From Irpex lacteus (Eukaryota; Basidiomycota; Agaricomycetes; Polyporales; Irpicaceae): a stretch of 64,000 nt of DNA. Made by a program: the position numbers and the translations under genes. The stretch lies in the NCBI GenBank assembly GCA_001986395.2, contig MQVO02000040.1, forward strand, positions 1 to 64,000, in the 5' to 3' direction. How positions within the stretch are numbered: the first letter of the stretch is position 1; every line of letters starts with the position of its first letter. The notes beneath the pieces are model-generated. The model was not told the DNA's origin and did no database searches. It saw only the letters and a list, made by a program, of their open reading frames with translations. Shown piece by piece: positions 35,731 to 47,800 of the stretch.

Positions 35731-36220
35731 CGCTTGAATACTAGTACAACAATGTATCTGTAATGTATTATATTCTTCTATGCAAAAGATGCTATAGTTT
35801 CCCAAAATCTTGAGTCTGATGAGCACGAGCGCAAATGGTTTCGAAGCATCAAAATCTGTTTCTTCGATACAGCATAGTCAGTATATTGTGGGCCCACTTA
35901 ATATTGTACCAACATGCACGGACAACAATATTTCATTACACTGTATTGATTGTAGACTACCTATGCGTAAGCGGTGCACAGTGTCATGTAAGGCGTGAGA
36001 CAGAGTTATATACCTTTCACCACTTGCACGGATTTCACGCCTTGCACGGCCTGTCTATGCGATTTCGGCCCCGTCCACGCCGACAAATACTTGCGGGGAA
36101 GTTCCCGATGTAAGGTTCTCACGCATATCGTCACATCTTCTTTGGAACGGAATCAAGTTATCGCCTTCATCAGGCACTGCTGTAGGCATCCGGTGCGTCT
36201 CACTGCGTTTTAGCTGTAAC
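35731..36220. other. Intergenic region, presumed promoter of the second F-box gene
   Basis: About 490 bases with no supported ORF. The end of the Plavaka 2 unit should lie here, but I see no clear inverted repeat. Confidence 0.35.
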
Positions 36221-37960
36221 ATGGGCTCGAGGTTCGCATCCGACATTTCTGATCGCGACAAATCCACAGTTTCCGAGTCCACCGTGACTACTCCTAAATA
36301 CTGCGGGCATCGATACCCCATGGACACTATACGAGAACACGCTCGGCTTCTCTACGACATTTTCACCTTCAACTTCGAACTCGACGACACCGAGAACATC
36401 CAACGCTCACTTGGTGCATTCGTTCCTGAAGAGTTATTTAAAGATATACTGTACTGGATTAGTCAAGACGACCGAACCGACGAGGTGAGGGCGCAACTGA
36501 AAGCCATGTACCCTGACCACCCCCGCGGGTTCGCAGGAATTGAAGCCGTCGCATTGCACGAGGCCCAACCGATATATACCCTCAGGAGCTGCGCCCTAGT
36601 ATGTCGATATTGGGCGAACCAGTCCCGTCGCTACATGTTCACCGGCAGGAAGATGCATATTTCGTCACTCGAGGATGCCCAGATGTTCAGGAAGTACGCG
36701 GTTAACGGTAGTCCCCACTTGTTCAAGATATGCGACCTCATAAGCGAGCTGGAAGTTAAGGAACGGTTCAAAGGGTCTCGCTCGCTCCTTGACCTGATCC
36801 ATCTTCCAGCAACGCGCAATAAGCTTACCGAAGTCCAGATCATCGGCCCACCCCCACCCCATATTCCATCCCTGAGATTGGATACGCCGCATTGGAAGCT
36901 CGCCAATACTGTCGCTCTGTCACCCGCAGCTACCGCATACAAAACTGTCTCTTTATTTCGCCTCACGTTTCCCTCCTTCGTACATGTTATCAAGTACCTG
37001 AAGCACTTTCGTGCCGCAACACACATCTCTCTCCGCTCCTTGGAGTGGAGTGATAAAACTCAGGTATTGCTTCAACGCCCCATTCCAGTTCTAAAGAGAC
37101 GTCAGGACGTCATCGTCAATCTAGTGGACTGTACAGACGGTTTCCTCGTCGGGTGGCAGGCGATCACCATGTACGCAGACTCATTCATCCATAGTGTTGT
37201 CGAACGCGATCAACAGTGGGCGCTCAGCGTCATGTTGCTGCTTCGCGACTACTATGAGCGGCTGGAAGTACCAGGGTACTCTTGTTCTTATCTTTTTCGA
37301 AGTGGTGAGCATCTTCTTGCCCTTGTACTACTAATCGGATGACGTACTAACTTCCCAATTATTATAGGTCTCTTCCAATACCACAGCGAACCCAGGATGC
37401 CCTGTTTCCAGGTCGCGGTTGCAAGAGGCCCAGATTATCCGGAGACAACGATAGCCCTATTTCACCGCATCAAACCTCCTTCCCAAGAGCTCGGTATCCG
37501 CGGATCGCCCAAACCAATGAGAATAGTTGGAATTTTGTGCGATATCGTACCCTCCACCGATAAGAAAGATTTGCCTATGAGGTATAGTACCCCAAATCTC
37601 ACCCTGTTGCGCAGAGAGATCGAGGAGCGATGTGCACTGCGCATTGTTATCTTCACGTTCCGTTCATTTGAGGCTCTCAGAGTCATAGTAGAGAGTCACC
37701 CGGCTCTTCAAGAACCCTGGCCACGCGCGTGCAACTATCGCTTTGTATACAAACGTGACATTGAACCGGATACACTCTCTGAGCTACAAGACTGGGATGC
37801 CGGGAGAAACTGGGTGGCAATTGACCCTGTCACTCTTGAACCTACAGGTACGCCTCCGATGCTCATTAACGGTACACCACGTTGATGTGATGGCTCAGGT
37901 GAATGTTGGCAGCGCCATTACGAGATCGTTCCTAGCTTGCTTAATGGCGGTCACCAATAA
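36221..37960 (+). CDS. F-box-like family protein, paralogue 2
   Basis: Three exons (36221-37304, 37368-37847, 37899-37960) joined in consistent phase give 541 residues. The start at 36221 is the first in-frame ATG; 36320 (MDTIREHARLLYDIFTF) aligns with the paralogue at 17.4 kb and may be the real start. The F-box-like stretch is VPEELFKDILYWISQDD, then SCALVCRYWANQSRRYMFTG. Shared blocks include HISSLEDAQMFRKYAVNGSP, LLDLIHLPATRNKL, RLDTPHWKLANT, FLVGWQAITMYADSFIHSVV, GSPKPMRIVG and EERCALRIVIF. Between the F-box and the RYW block it has a 30-residue insert (after DRTDEVRAQ) absent from paralogue 1. The end is TGECWQRHYEIVPSLLNGG. Intact; probably an SCF substrate adaptor with family-specific substrate. 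Confidence 0.8.
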
Positions 37961-38689
37961 TCGAGTCGTGATCCGCACGCACGCGGAAAGCCTTTCCTGA
38001 CGATGTTATGGTATTAACCACTTTAGTTCGAGTCACTACATACTGTTGCTAACGTGTTTGCAACATCAGCAAATATTCGAAGGGTGTCGGAGTTGGGACT
38101 AGTAAGGGGTAAACTTAAGAAGACGAGGAGGAATTCGATGTGTCTGCAGGGTGTGTCGAAGAATTGTCTGGAAAGGACTACAAGGGTGGGCGAAGTCGGG
38201 GTATGGATGGTCAGTCAGTGAGTGGCAGGAAGGCAGGAATCGGCATACCTATCGTTACATGTTTCGTACACATAAATACGAAGACAGCCTGACGAAATGA
38301 AGCGCCACAGCCAAGCCAAACCAGTGTTGGTATAGTGTGCATCCCGAGCATACATACCATCACGGTCTTCTGCGTCTACCAATGAGTGTTCGTAGGCTCC
38401 TCTCAGGATCAGGCTGGAGTACGTCCAGTATATCATTGTCCTTCACTTCAAAGCTGAGCCTGAGGCGAAGACATACTTAGCAAAACGAATTGAATGAGAA
38501 ACGCTAGGTACGTACACTAGACACTGGTGGGCAAATACGAAAGGAAAACGAGCAGACCCCCGAGACTATGGCGCGAGAACACACGGTAGATTCTAGATTG
38601 ACAAGTTAAATAGCCAAGTAGGGATTTCTGATAATGCGTGCTAAAGTTATGTAGATGGTAGCTGGTGAAGTGCTCGTCGGCGTTGATAC
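37961..38689. other. Spacer between convergent F-box genes
   Basis: About 730 bases between two convergent paralogues, with only short unconvincing ORFs. It should contain both transcription ends; no specific terminator can be assigned. Confidence 0.4.
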
Positions 38690-40268
38690 TCAGCCGTGCC
38701 TTTGAAGTAACCGATCAAGCAAATCACGCTGCGGCGTATCTGGCCCATTCAAAAGCGCGTTCATAACTTCCCCTGTTGCATCATAAGCCAGAATCGTGAG
38801 CCTTCAACGTTTAACGACACCCGAATGACGTACCAGTGGGCTCCATCGCCACTGGGTCCACAAACACCCACTCCCGAAAGGAGACAAAGTTGGGTCCTGC
38901 GGGCACTTCTGCAAAGTCTACTTCTTCAGGCGTTTTCTTGTCGTAGTTTCGCTGACACACGAACACATATTCCTTCCCTGGCCCAGCAGATTCCATCGGC
39001 TCTTTAAGAACGGGATGCTGCTTGATAGCAGCCATCATCGTCTCGCGATCGTGAAACGCAAACGCAACCAAGCGCAGCGAACGTCGCTCCTCGATCTCGC
39101 GGAAAATGAACGATAGGTCTACGGTGGTGTGGCCTGTAGGAGTGTTGGTGTCGACACATCTGATCTCGACGAGCAGACCGGTGATGCGGATGGGTCGAGG
39201 AGATCTGCCGGTATGCCAGACACCTGGGGTTGGAGGCTTGATCCCAATTGCGAAATGGAGGATGATTTCGGCGTGTGTCATCCTGCCTAGTGCGGCGAAT
39301 GTGAAGATGGAGTAGTCTCCGTCCGCGGAGGGGTCTACTCTCTCGTAATGGATTAGGTTTCGGGAAACATGAGAAGAAATGTGCAGGACATTGGACGTAC
39401 CGCTGCCGAGCCATATCCGGGGTCTCTGACGAAAGGATGAACCAGGTGCAGTGTCCAGAGGTAGGGGCGGGTCTTTAATAGGCGTGAACGGAAGCCCCTG
39501 GTAAAAGCTGCCGATGTACATCATCAGCCCGATCGCCCACTGCTTATCCTGCTCTAAAGTGGCGTGTAAGGGGAAGTTAGGGTACCACATCACGGCTTGA
39601 AGACAAACGAGGTAGTTGCTCGTGCATTCCGTTGCAGTGAACGTCGTATGCAGGGGACTACGGGGGGATGGTTTAACGCGAACTCTCCAGTCGCTGGGCG
39701 AGAACTTGCCGTCCCAGGTTAGAGAGTCGAAGAAGAGGGTCTTCGCGCTACGGAAATGGGAGATGTATTTCGTGAAGTGTGCGTAAGAGGGGACGTGAAG
39801 GTTCTCTAGGGTGATGCTATCGTACGCAGTGACCGAGGGTTGAGACGTCATAGTACTGTCGGCAAGGGACCAATGGGGAGTGTCGAGATGGGATGGTGGG
39901 ATACGCTGCGGAACAGGACCTTTGATTTGTAGTTTGAACAGTTTGTTGCGAGTCGCCGAAAGAAAGACCAGGTCGAGAAGAGAGCGAGGCTCGTTGTAAT
40001 CCTGGTTGACGGATATTCTATCTATGAGTTCGCAAATCTTTACGAGTTTCGTACTGCCGTACAGTGCATAGTGTCTGAACGCCCGCGCGTCCTCTAGGGA
40101 CTTGATAGTCAATGTCGCGTGATCGAACATGAGTCTCCGGCTCTGATTAGCCCAGTACCTCGACACGAGAGCGCAATTCCCAAGAATCCTCCGCGGGCTC
40201 GACGGAAGTAGAGTCCGCCGTAGGTATTCCTGGTCCGGATTCCTGCGGCCCTCTTGTATTTCTTGCAT
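38690..40268 (-). CDS. F-box-family paralogue 3, lacking the N-terminal F-box
   Basis: Three exons (40268-39401, 39337-38834, 38772-38690) with the same intron positions as the other paralogues, 484 residues. The 63-nt first intron is a multiple of three and open, so retention would not break the frame. The protein begins MQEIQEGRRNPDQEY and enters the family at GNCALVSRYWANQSRRLMF; the preceding helix and the F-box-like PEELxxxILYW part found in the other three are missing. Shared blocks include LEDARAFRHYALYGSTKLVK, SLLDLVFLSATRNKL, HLDTPHWSLAD, DKQWAIGLMMY and EERRSLRLVAFAFHD. It is the most diverged copy. Without the F-box it may not join an SCF complex, or an upstream exon may have been missed; nothing suitable was seen in the 380 bases upstream. 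Confidence 0.72.
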
Positions 40269-40645
40269 ATACAGCAGGAAAAACCTACTTTGCTAATTAA
40301 ATTTAACCGAGTACTTGCCACACTAGCCGTACTATTCTTGACTATTTCTCTCCTAGCAGAACACTACAGACGATATCTCCTAGTTATTCACTAAAAGAAC
40401 GAACTGGTTTCTGTCTTACAGTGTGATATGGATGTAGTCGGTCGGTCAAAGAATAGACTCGAAATGAATATAGACGTAGTACTATGTGATTGTCAGCAGG
40501 TTTCGGACATGTGATTGCGCTATTGCGCTCTCCACCGTTTACTGTATCTTAAATGCCTGGAAATGACAGCGATGACAGCGACAATTGATTAACGAGTCGT
40601 CAAGTACCTGTATCGATTGTCGACTTATCTTTGTAAACACTGTGT
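40269..40645. other. Spacer between F-box paralogue 3 and the LTR retrotransposon
   Basis: No gene is evident. On the minus strand an open frame enters from across the retrotransposon and continues 39 codons to a stop at about 40539; see the disrupted ORF at 54969-55173. Confidence 0.4.
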
Positions 40646-40649
40646 GCGG
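40646..40649. repeat. Target-site duplication of the LTR retrotransposon, left copy (gcgg)
   Basis: gcgg precedes the left LTR and follows the right LTR at 54969-54972. A fifth base (t) could belong to the duplication or to the LTR start, so the duplication is 4 or 5 bp, as usual for Ty3/gypsy elements. Confidence 0.75.
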
Positions 40650-40764
40650 TGTAACGCCATTACTTCGTAATGTGTTGGTTACATGTGCAAACTCACTACT
40701 GAGACTCAGCAGACCATACCAGACTCCTAGACCCCACCAGCAACCTAGGTCACGATGAGGCTGT

Positions 40765-41015
40765 GCAAAGCTATGCATGGATATGTGAAGCTATGCACGG
40801 GCTACGATGTGGCTGTGCGCTACCTATGAGTCATTCTGCATCCACGACAACCAAATGAGTCAGCATACGTGAGGCTATGCACTGTGGCTATGCTGCAGAA
40901 CATTCCGGAACACATTGCACAGCAAATCTATGTCATCCCCACCTTGTTACGTGTTTCATATCGGCAACGCACAGCGTTGTCACGGCCATTGTAGATACAG
41001 ATTCCTGAGGCTATG
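40765..41015 (+). promoter_or_regulatory. Cluster of GCTATGC motifs upstream of the LTR TATA box
   Basis: Five copies of gctatgc occur at about 40770, 40790, 40873, 40888 and 41007, several within gaggctatgca or gaagctatgca. They lie 30-280 bases upstream of the TATA-like sequence and may be transcription-factor sites. The same cluster is present in the 3' LTR. Function is inferred from position and recurrence. Confidence 0.4.
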
Positions 41016-41041
41016 CTAGTAGATACATGACTTCCTGTACA

Positions 41042-41050
41042 TATAAATAG
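41042..41050 (+). promoter_or_regulatory. TATA-like element of the 5' LTR (tataaatag)
   Basis: The string catataaatagagggg fits a TATA box within the U3 part of the LTR. Transcription of the element would start shortly downstream, near 41070-41090. The same sequence lies near 54268 in the 3' LTR. Confidence 0.6.
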
Positions 41051-41742
41051 AGGGGCCTTCCTGCCCCAGAATCCAAGCAACTTCAGAGGAAGCATTTAGT
41101 ACCCACCGAGTCAGTTAGTAGGAACGTTCAGTCGTACGTTTACGTCTATAGCTTAGGTGTAACTCCACGAGCGGGTTAGCCTTTCAGAACTCCTTGGTTG
41201 CTTGATAGCTATCACGTAAGTAGACACTCATCAGGCGCACAGAGCTGCGAAGGGAGCTGTCTATTACGCTGCTAGTATCAAGTACTCGTGAGGATTCAGC
41301 CGTAGTCGTTCATCGTATCAGGTATCGTATCGTATTAGTCTGATCCAGGGTATTGTTTGTTTCTTCCCTCTACTCTCTCACTCTACTCTCAACTCTAAAC
41401 CCACCTTCTCATAGTCTATAGTTCCTGTCTAAAGATCTTTCACTCCCCAACACGAACGACCGGGATAGATCGACCTAACGTCTGGTCCATCGATTCTCGG
41501 CAGAAGAGATTAGGCTTGCGTATCGTAGACAATCACTCCGACCTTCGTGTTCACCAGTCCCAGAGCTACTCATCGCTAGGCGTAGTGCTAGTCACACCCA
41601 CTTCGATTCCCCCTTCCGTTTCCCATTCAACTCTACACCACATATCTATTTGCTCTGCCTGGTACTATAACACTTACCGCGTCTCAGTCGTCTTACGTAT
41701 CCCAGGCCGCCGCACTAGCAATCTCATTTTCTGATCTCGACA

Positions 41743-41766
41743 TCTGGAGCCCACCGCGAGGGGGGG
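41743..41766 (+). other. Putative primer binding site
   Basis: Directly after the LTR end comes tctggagcccaccgcgaggg. The core TGGAGCCCACCG resembles primer binding sites of gypsy elements that pair with a tRNA 3' end (starting TGG for the CCA tail), offset by two bases from the LTR. The exact tRNA cannot be named from the window. Confidence 0.45.
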
Positions 41767-41805
41767 AAAGATTAAAGTTAAGGAAATCATAGACTCGGCT
41801 TGTGT

Positions 41806-44800
41806 ATGAGCAGTGACACATCACTCTCCATATCAAGTCCACCATCGACAATCTCAACACCAACTACTCCGACATCTAGGTCATCGTTGCCCACCATGGC
41901 AGCGATACCACCACTATCAGTAACGGATATGCCTTTCCTAGGAATGAAGGGAGCACCCAAGAAGTTCAAAGGAAAGTCAGCCGAAGTTGATATCTTTCTC
42001 CGACACTATGAGCGAATGATCCCAAAGTACAACCTGACTACCGATAAGGAAAAGGTTGAGAATATTACGCAGTACTGCTCTAAAGCTGTGCGCCAGTTTA
42101 TGGAAGGACTTACCAGTTATCGAACTCCAAATTGGACTCAGTTTGCCAAAGACCTGCGAAAGTTCTACGAAGCAGACAAGGACTCACGCCGATACAAGGT
42201 GCGAGACTTGGAAAGCTTTGTGATCACTAGCCGAGCGAAGGAACCCTTTGCCAATCAAGCAGCATGGATGAAGTATAACCGTGAGTTTATTCGTATATCA
42301 GGATGGCTCGAGGCTAAAGGCAAAATCGATAAAGAGGAGCGAGCGATTTATTTCTGGAAAGGAATTCCTCGTCGTTTCCGAGATCGTATTGAGCTTCGCC
42401 TTATGAGTTCCAAGCCTAATCACGACTTAGACACACCCTTCGACATTGTTGATGTGGCCAAAGCAGCAGAAACATTACTCAAGCGAGATCGCTTTGATAA
42501 TGATAGGTTACCCTCTGATTCTGAAGACAGCGAATCTGAAACATCTGAGTCATCATCTGATTCCGAAAGCGAAAGCAGTGATGACCAGAAAGTTAAAGTT
42601 ACTGTTAAGAAAAAGCCCAGAAAGTCTCACTCTAAGGAAAAGGAAAAGCCAGTTCGTAAGACTCGCTTTTGTCTTCCAAAGAAAGCACAATCTGTAAGCT
42701 CATCAGAGTCTGAAAGTGACAGCGAATTACACAAGTCAAAATCAGGATCTAATTCACCAGCAAAGGGCAGTAAAACCCCAAGCGAGGATGACTTCGAGCA
42801 TCTAATCTCTAGACTTAGCAAGATGAGCATCCAAGATCTCGAATATGCCACTGTGTACTTCAAAGCCTATCGTATCGATCCGATCATCAAAGAGTTAGTA
42901 CCAACACCCAGCGAGCAGCGTCGTATATCACCCACGACTTCTGCCTCAGCACCACGCGAACGTCAGAGCTTTGAACGCGAACCTCCGCCACATATGTCAG
43001 GTGGATTCTCCACTCAGAACTGTTTCGGTTGCGGAAAGCAAGGCCATTCAATGAGATTCTGTCCCGACCTTAGAGACTTAGCCAACAAAGGAGTCATTCG
43101 TTATGGAGCTAACAACCAATGGGTTATGAGCAACGGCTCTTCCATTCGTCGTAACTACCTTGGCGAACCTTTGACCGAAGCCATAGAACGGCTACAGAAC
43201 TCTAGTAATCTCATAACCATTGATGACCAGCCTGCCGAAGCCGACCTGACAGATGATGAGGTTTATGCCATTCAGCATGACCAGAACCCCTACGCATTCT
43301 TCAAAGGAGATATCGAATATGAGGACCCAGACATGGCTGCATACCCAGTAGAGTCATCCGACATGCGCATGAAAGCTAAGCGAGATAGGTTTCAAGGAGT
43401 AGTTCCTCCACCTCTCCGCAAAGATTCAGGCGCTCGGTTTAAGGATAAGCAGAATCCGAACAAGGAAAATGTAGATCCTAGACCTAAGCCTACACCAAAG
43501 CCAGTTCCAGTTCCAGTCCCAGTTCGCCCCCATGAGGAGGATGTAAGAATGTTCGACCCAGATAACGATAGCGATATCGAGGAGGATATTCCGCTCTCTC
43601 GTAAGAATGCCCAACGAAAGCCGCCGCCGGGTATTCGGCACGACCAGTTCAAGCCGAAGCCAGCGCCTAACCCTGCACCACGTGACGAACCAGTCAAGCG
43701 TCAGCCTCGTCAGTCGGAGATTCAAAGCCACGTCAACCCCAACACTGTTCTCGACAAGATGCTCAGCGCCCCTGTCAGCCTTCAAGTCGGTGAACTCATG
43801 GCTGTATCTCGCGAGATGACCCAACGTATGCAGGATGTTCTGAGACTCAAGCAAGCAAAGGCACCAGCTGACACGAAACTAGCTACTGCCACCGAGTATC
43901 AGGAGGACGAACCCACCACGGTCGCCGCTTTCATGCCAAAAACCCGAAGCCAGCTCATTCGCCTCACACTACACTGCAACGGAATTCCGATAGAGACCAT
44001 TATCGATACCGGTTCCATGCTTAACATATGCAGCAAAAAGACTTGGCTCAACTGTATCAAGCAGCCAGTCGACGTCACCCGCTCAATAGTCATGAACGAT
44101 GCCAACGGAGGCGAAGGAACTCTATCAGGATTCCTAGCCGAAGTCCCGTTACGCTGTGGAGACGTTTTAACCTTTGGGAATATGTACATCGGCGAACACG
44201 CACCATTCGACTTGCTTCTCGGAAGACCATGGCAAAGAGGAAACTTCATTACGATAGACGAGCGACGAGAAGGAACCTTCCTGGTGTTCAAGGATCAAGA
44301 CCTGAATAGCCAGTGGGAAATGCTAGTTGCAGGAGAAGTACGACCACCCCCCGACGTATATGATGAGTACTACTCACGCCAAAGGCAGAAAGTTCAGAAG
44401 GTCCGCATTAGCGAAGCCTACCTATCTATGCCCTCAGAAGACTCAGCACATGCTCGGATTGAGGAGGTCGAGGAAGATGAAGACCCTGCAACAGCCACCG
44501 AACCAACCAAGACGTTACCGCAGGATCCTGCTGACATCAAGCAGAAACGCAGAGCAGAAGTTCTAGAGTCCACGTTATTAGCCCTCGACGTTCCAGAAGG
44601 ATTAGTCAAACAAGAACTCGAGAACTTTATGCTCAGCCCCGTCAGCCGATCTAGCCGTAACATTCAGAAGAACAATTCCGAAGAGCCCGCTAAAGTACTT
44701 GTCACACAGTCACAAAGTCAAGAATTATCGGAAACATTCGAATTCATGACTATGGACGACACTGAGGCGCCGAGTACATCCACTGTCATAGTATCAGAAG

Positions 44801-47800
44801 CACAGTCCCCACAAACTCCCGCAGACCAGCCACCATCTCCCGAAATCAAGCTATCTACTGCAGATGAAAAGAGACTGGTAAGCATCATAGAAAAGGAACT
44901 GAACTGCGGAGGACTCACCTTCAAACAATGGATGCAAAACGCTCAGAAGTACCTGCGTGAGCTTTTTGAAGCCGATATGCGCGCCGTCAACGAAGCTTGG
45001 GATATCTACGACGGACCGGAAAGTCAGTTTCTCACTAGACAAAGCGATGAACGAATGACTTACCTACGTTCCGAACACCGTTGGGACATCCTTAACCAAG
45101 ACCGCCGTGTACTCGGACATTGGATGCGAGAAGTCTCGAGTTGGAGCTACGAACGCGAACGACCAAGTGTTAGCCACGTAAACGGAGAAGCAAGCCACGA
45201 GAATCACTTACCAAAGCCATTGAGACCTGACTTGTCACTTGTCTTGATGGGGCAAACCCCGTCATCGCAATTCGAAGCCGCCATCACCGAGGTTTTATCC
45301 GAATTTCCTAATAAGGCAGTCAGTCACGCACTACACCCGGATTGCTGCGGAACGACTCACGCGTTTTCAGCTTGTAGCGCCCGTTCCGGTCCAGAGGGAG
45401 TTTCCAGTAACCGAAAAACTGATGTGCAAGCACACCAGTGTCAGCGGCCCGAGCTGGGCAGGCATCTAGACAACCAGCAGGAGCGGCCGCACAGTAAAGT
45501 TAACCAAAAGAAGCAAAACGGCGCACCTGTCAACCTGCCAACTGCTCGAGGAAACATACCCTGGAATGCAAGAAACCAAAAAGGGAAAAGTCAGCGCACA
45601 GCCCGCAAACTGCCAAACAATAAAGGAACTCACCTAAACCAAAACTCGACAAGCACCGCTTCAAAACAACCACCGACCCAGCAGCGAGATCAACCCTTAG
45701 CCCACCGAGGCCGCGCATACACTCGCCAAGGAACAGCACCCCGTTTTGAACTGCCGAGAGATAACCAGCGGCAAAGACCAGGGTCAAGGGGACATAGATT
45801 TGTACCTAGAAATCAGACGAACGTTAGCAGCTTATCTCGAAAAGGTATTATTGAGAATGCGCCAACGCTTACCTTATCGGGCAGCCCGCCCATTGCCCAA
45901 AAGGGCAGTCGTCCGACCCGTCCACCCAGGCAGCGCCAGAGAACCTCACGGCGTGCTTGCTTCGGTTGCGGGAGTCCAAGTCATGTAATGTCGAAGTGCC
46001 TTGAGCTTGAGCGACGTGAACGACGAGGGGAATTCCGACGAGTAGGGAGGAGACTTGAGCTGCCAAACGGGCGCGTTTTGCGGAAGCAAAATCGCAACCC
46101 GCCCCTCCTAAGTCAGCTTGATGCTCTGCAGAGGTTGATCGAGGGTAAGGGGGAATGTCCCAAGAGTTCGCATGACGTGACGAATAGGGTATCTGGGCTA
46201 GACAAAGCTCTCGTCAGTCTCCCTAATAAACCACGCACTCACCGAATGCCCAAGTCTCTCGCCCCTCTCGAACCTACGCCCCCAGACCCTGTCATCCACC
46301 GTTCAATCGCCATAGCTACGTCTCCACTGTCTACCAGCCCGCCGCCGTCGACGCTTGCTGCGCCTTCTGACCGTGTACGTGCCGCTATACTTCGTAACAT
46401 GAACGCACCGTTCGCATCGTGTTTCCCTCCCGAAACCGAAGGGACGGGATACTACGTCGTCTTCAGGATCATGCTGACCCCCGCTCAGGCCCAGCACGCG
46501 CCGACCGGACTAGCTCACCGCTGCGCCATATACGTTGCGTCGGAGTGGTTTGCCACCATAGAGGAAGCCCGTCGTCGAGTCTTCGGCTTCGACATCTTCA
46601 AGACCTCCAACCCAGACGTTGGAGACTTCATCATCCTAACCAGCGAGATCGATATCAATATGCAGCCCTTCGAGTATCAAGTCAATCATCACTTACGAGC
46701 AGTCGAGGGTAAGCGCAACAGCCAAGGCTATTTTCTCGCGATACCCAACGGTGACACTACGCGCTGCGCCTACTCTCCAGCTGTTGTCTTGGACCGTCTT
46801 GTCGTATCCGGCAGCCCTGGCACGGCTCCTAGAGGCACCCACCCATCGGCTTGGACGCCAGTCGTTGCCATAGGCCACCGGTATGTTGACTCTTCGTTAA
46901 TCAAGGCCTTCGTTGCAGATGCTGACCACGCACCTTGTAGCGACCGCACTGGTCTTTTGATCGGCCCCGCGAGTCCTGTTGACGACAGCGACGATACCGA
47001 CGGTCCAGACCGAGACAGCGAGAGGAGTGAGGTCGAAGAGGGAAACATCGAGGAGGAGGGAGAGGACATGCAACACCTGCGAGAAGTCATCAAAGGTAGA
47101 GGTCGTCAGCTCATTCACAGCCACGATCGAATCTCTTACCGGAGTTTGCCAGAACAAGCGCGTCTGTGTGACGAGCGCGCCGACGCCGAGCTCAGAAACT
47201 TTTTCGGATCTGACTCGGAGGTCGGGAGCATCTCAAGCCCGGACACCGACGAGATTAACTCGTCGATCTCGGCGCCTGCCCCCGGCAACCTCCACCCCAC
47301 TCAACCCCCGGCCTCGTGGACGCCACCTGTCACTTGGTCGCTGCCTGTTTCATCCTCGTCGCTGCCAACTCCTCCTTCGTCGCCATCCCCTGCCCCTCTT
47401 TCTGCCTTCTACTCTGCTGCCCCCACCCATCAAGATGTAGCCGACCACCCTCACCTCGACTACGAGATCCCGCGCCCACGGCAGGAGGACGTAGCCAGGC
47501 GCATTGTACAGGAAAGGGACGAAAGGTGTGTGCCAAGCCCCCCAGGCTATGTGCCCATCGCTCATGAAACATCCCTCAGCCTTCTACTCGACGCCCTACG
47601 CCTCCAGGTTCTCGTTAACGAGCGCAACCGTCTCGTCGCTGCAGAAAACATCCCCACTCAACTCATCGAGGACGGCGTCCGCCACCTCACCCTTCATACG
47701 GACCCCCGTGCCACCGACAATGGCGAAGACATCGCGGCCGTCGTCTCCAGCAACAACAGCGACGATAACGACGCTCCCGATGCCCCCGCCGATCCCGTTA

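Larger units (their letters stand above)
40650..41742 (+). repeat. 5' LTR
   Basis: Begins tgtaacgcca and ends gatctcgaca, with the TG...CA ends of LTRs, and matches 53876-54968 over the whole length. It contains a TATA-like element (41042-41050), an upstream cluster of GCTATGC repeats and a C/T-rich leader after about 41340. Confidence 0.95.

Noticed and set aside
40539..40778. ORF spanning the left LTR boundary as a gene
   Set aside because: Its first half is LTR sequence, repeated in the 3' LTR; only the last 39 codons are flank and are discussed with the split ORF.
43392..43854. Antisense ORFs of 100-140 codons inside Gag
   Set aside because: They mirror the proline/lysine-rich Gag sequence and have no independent signals.
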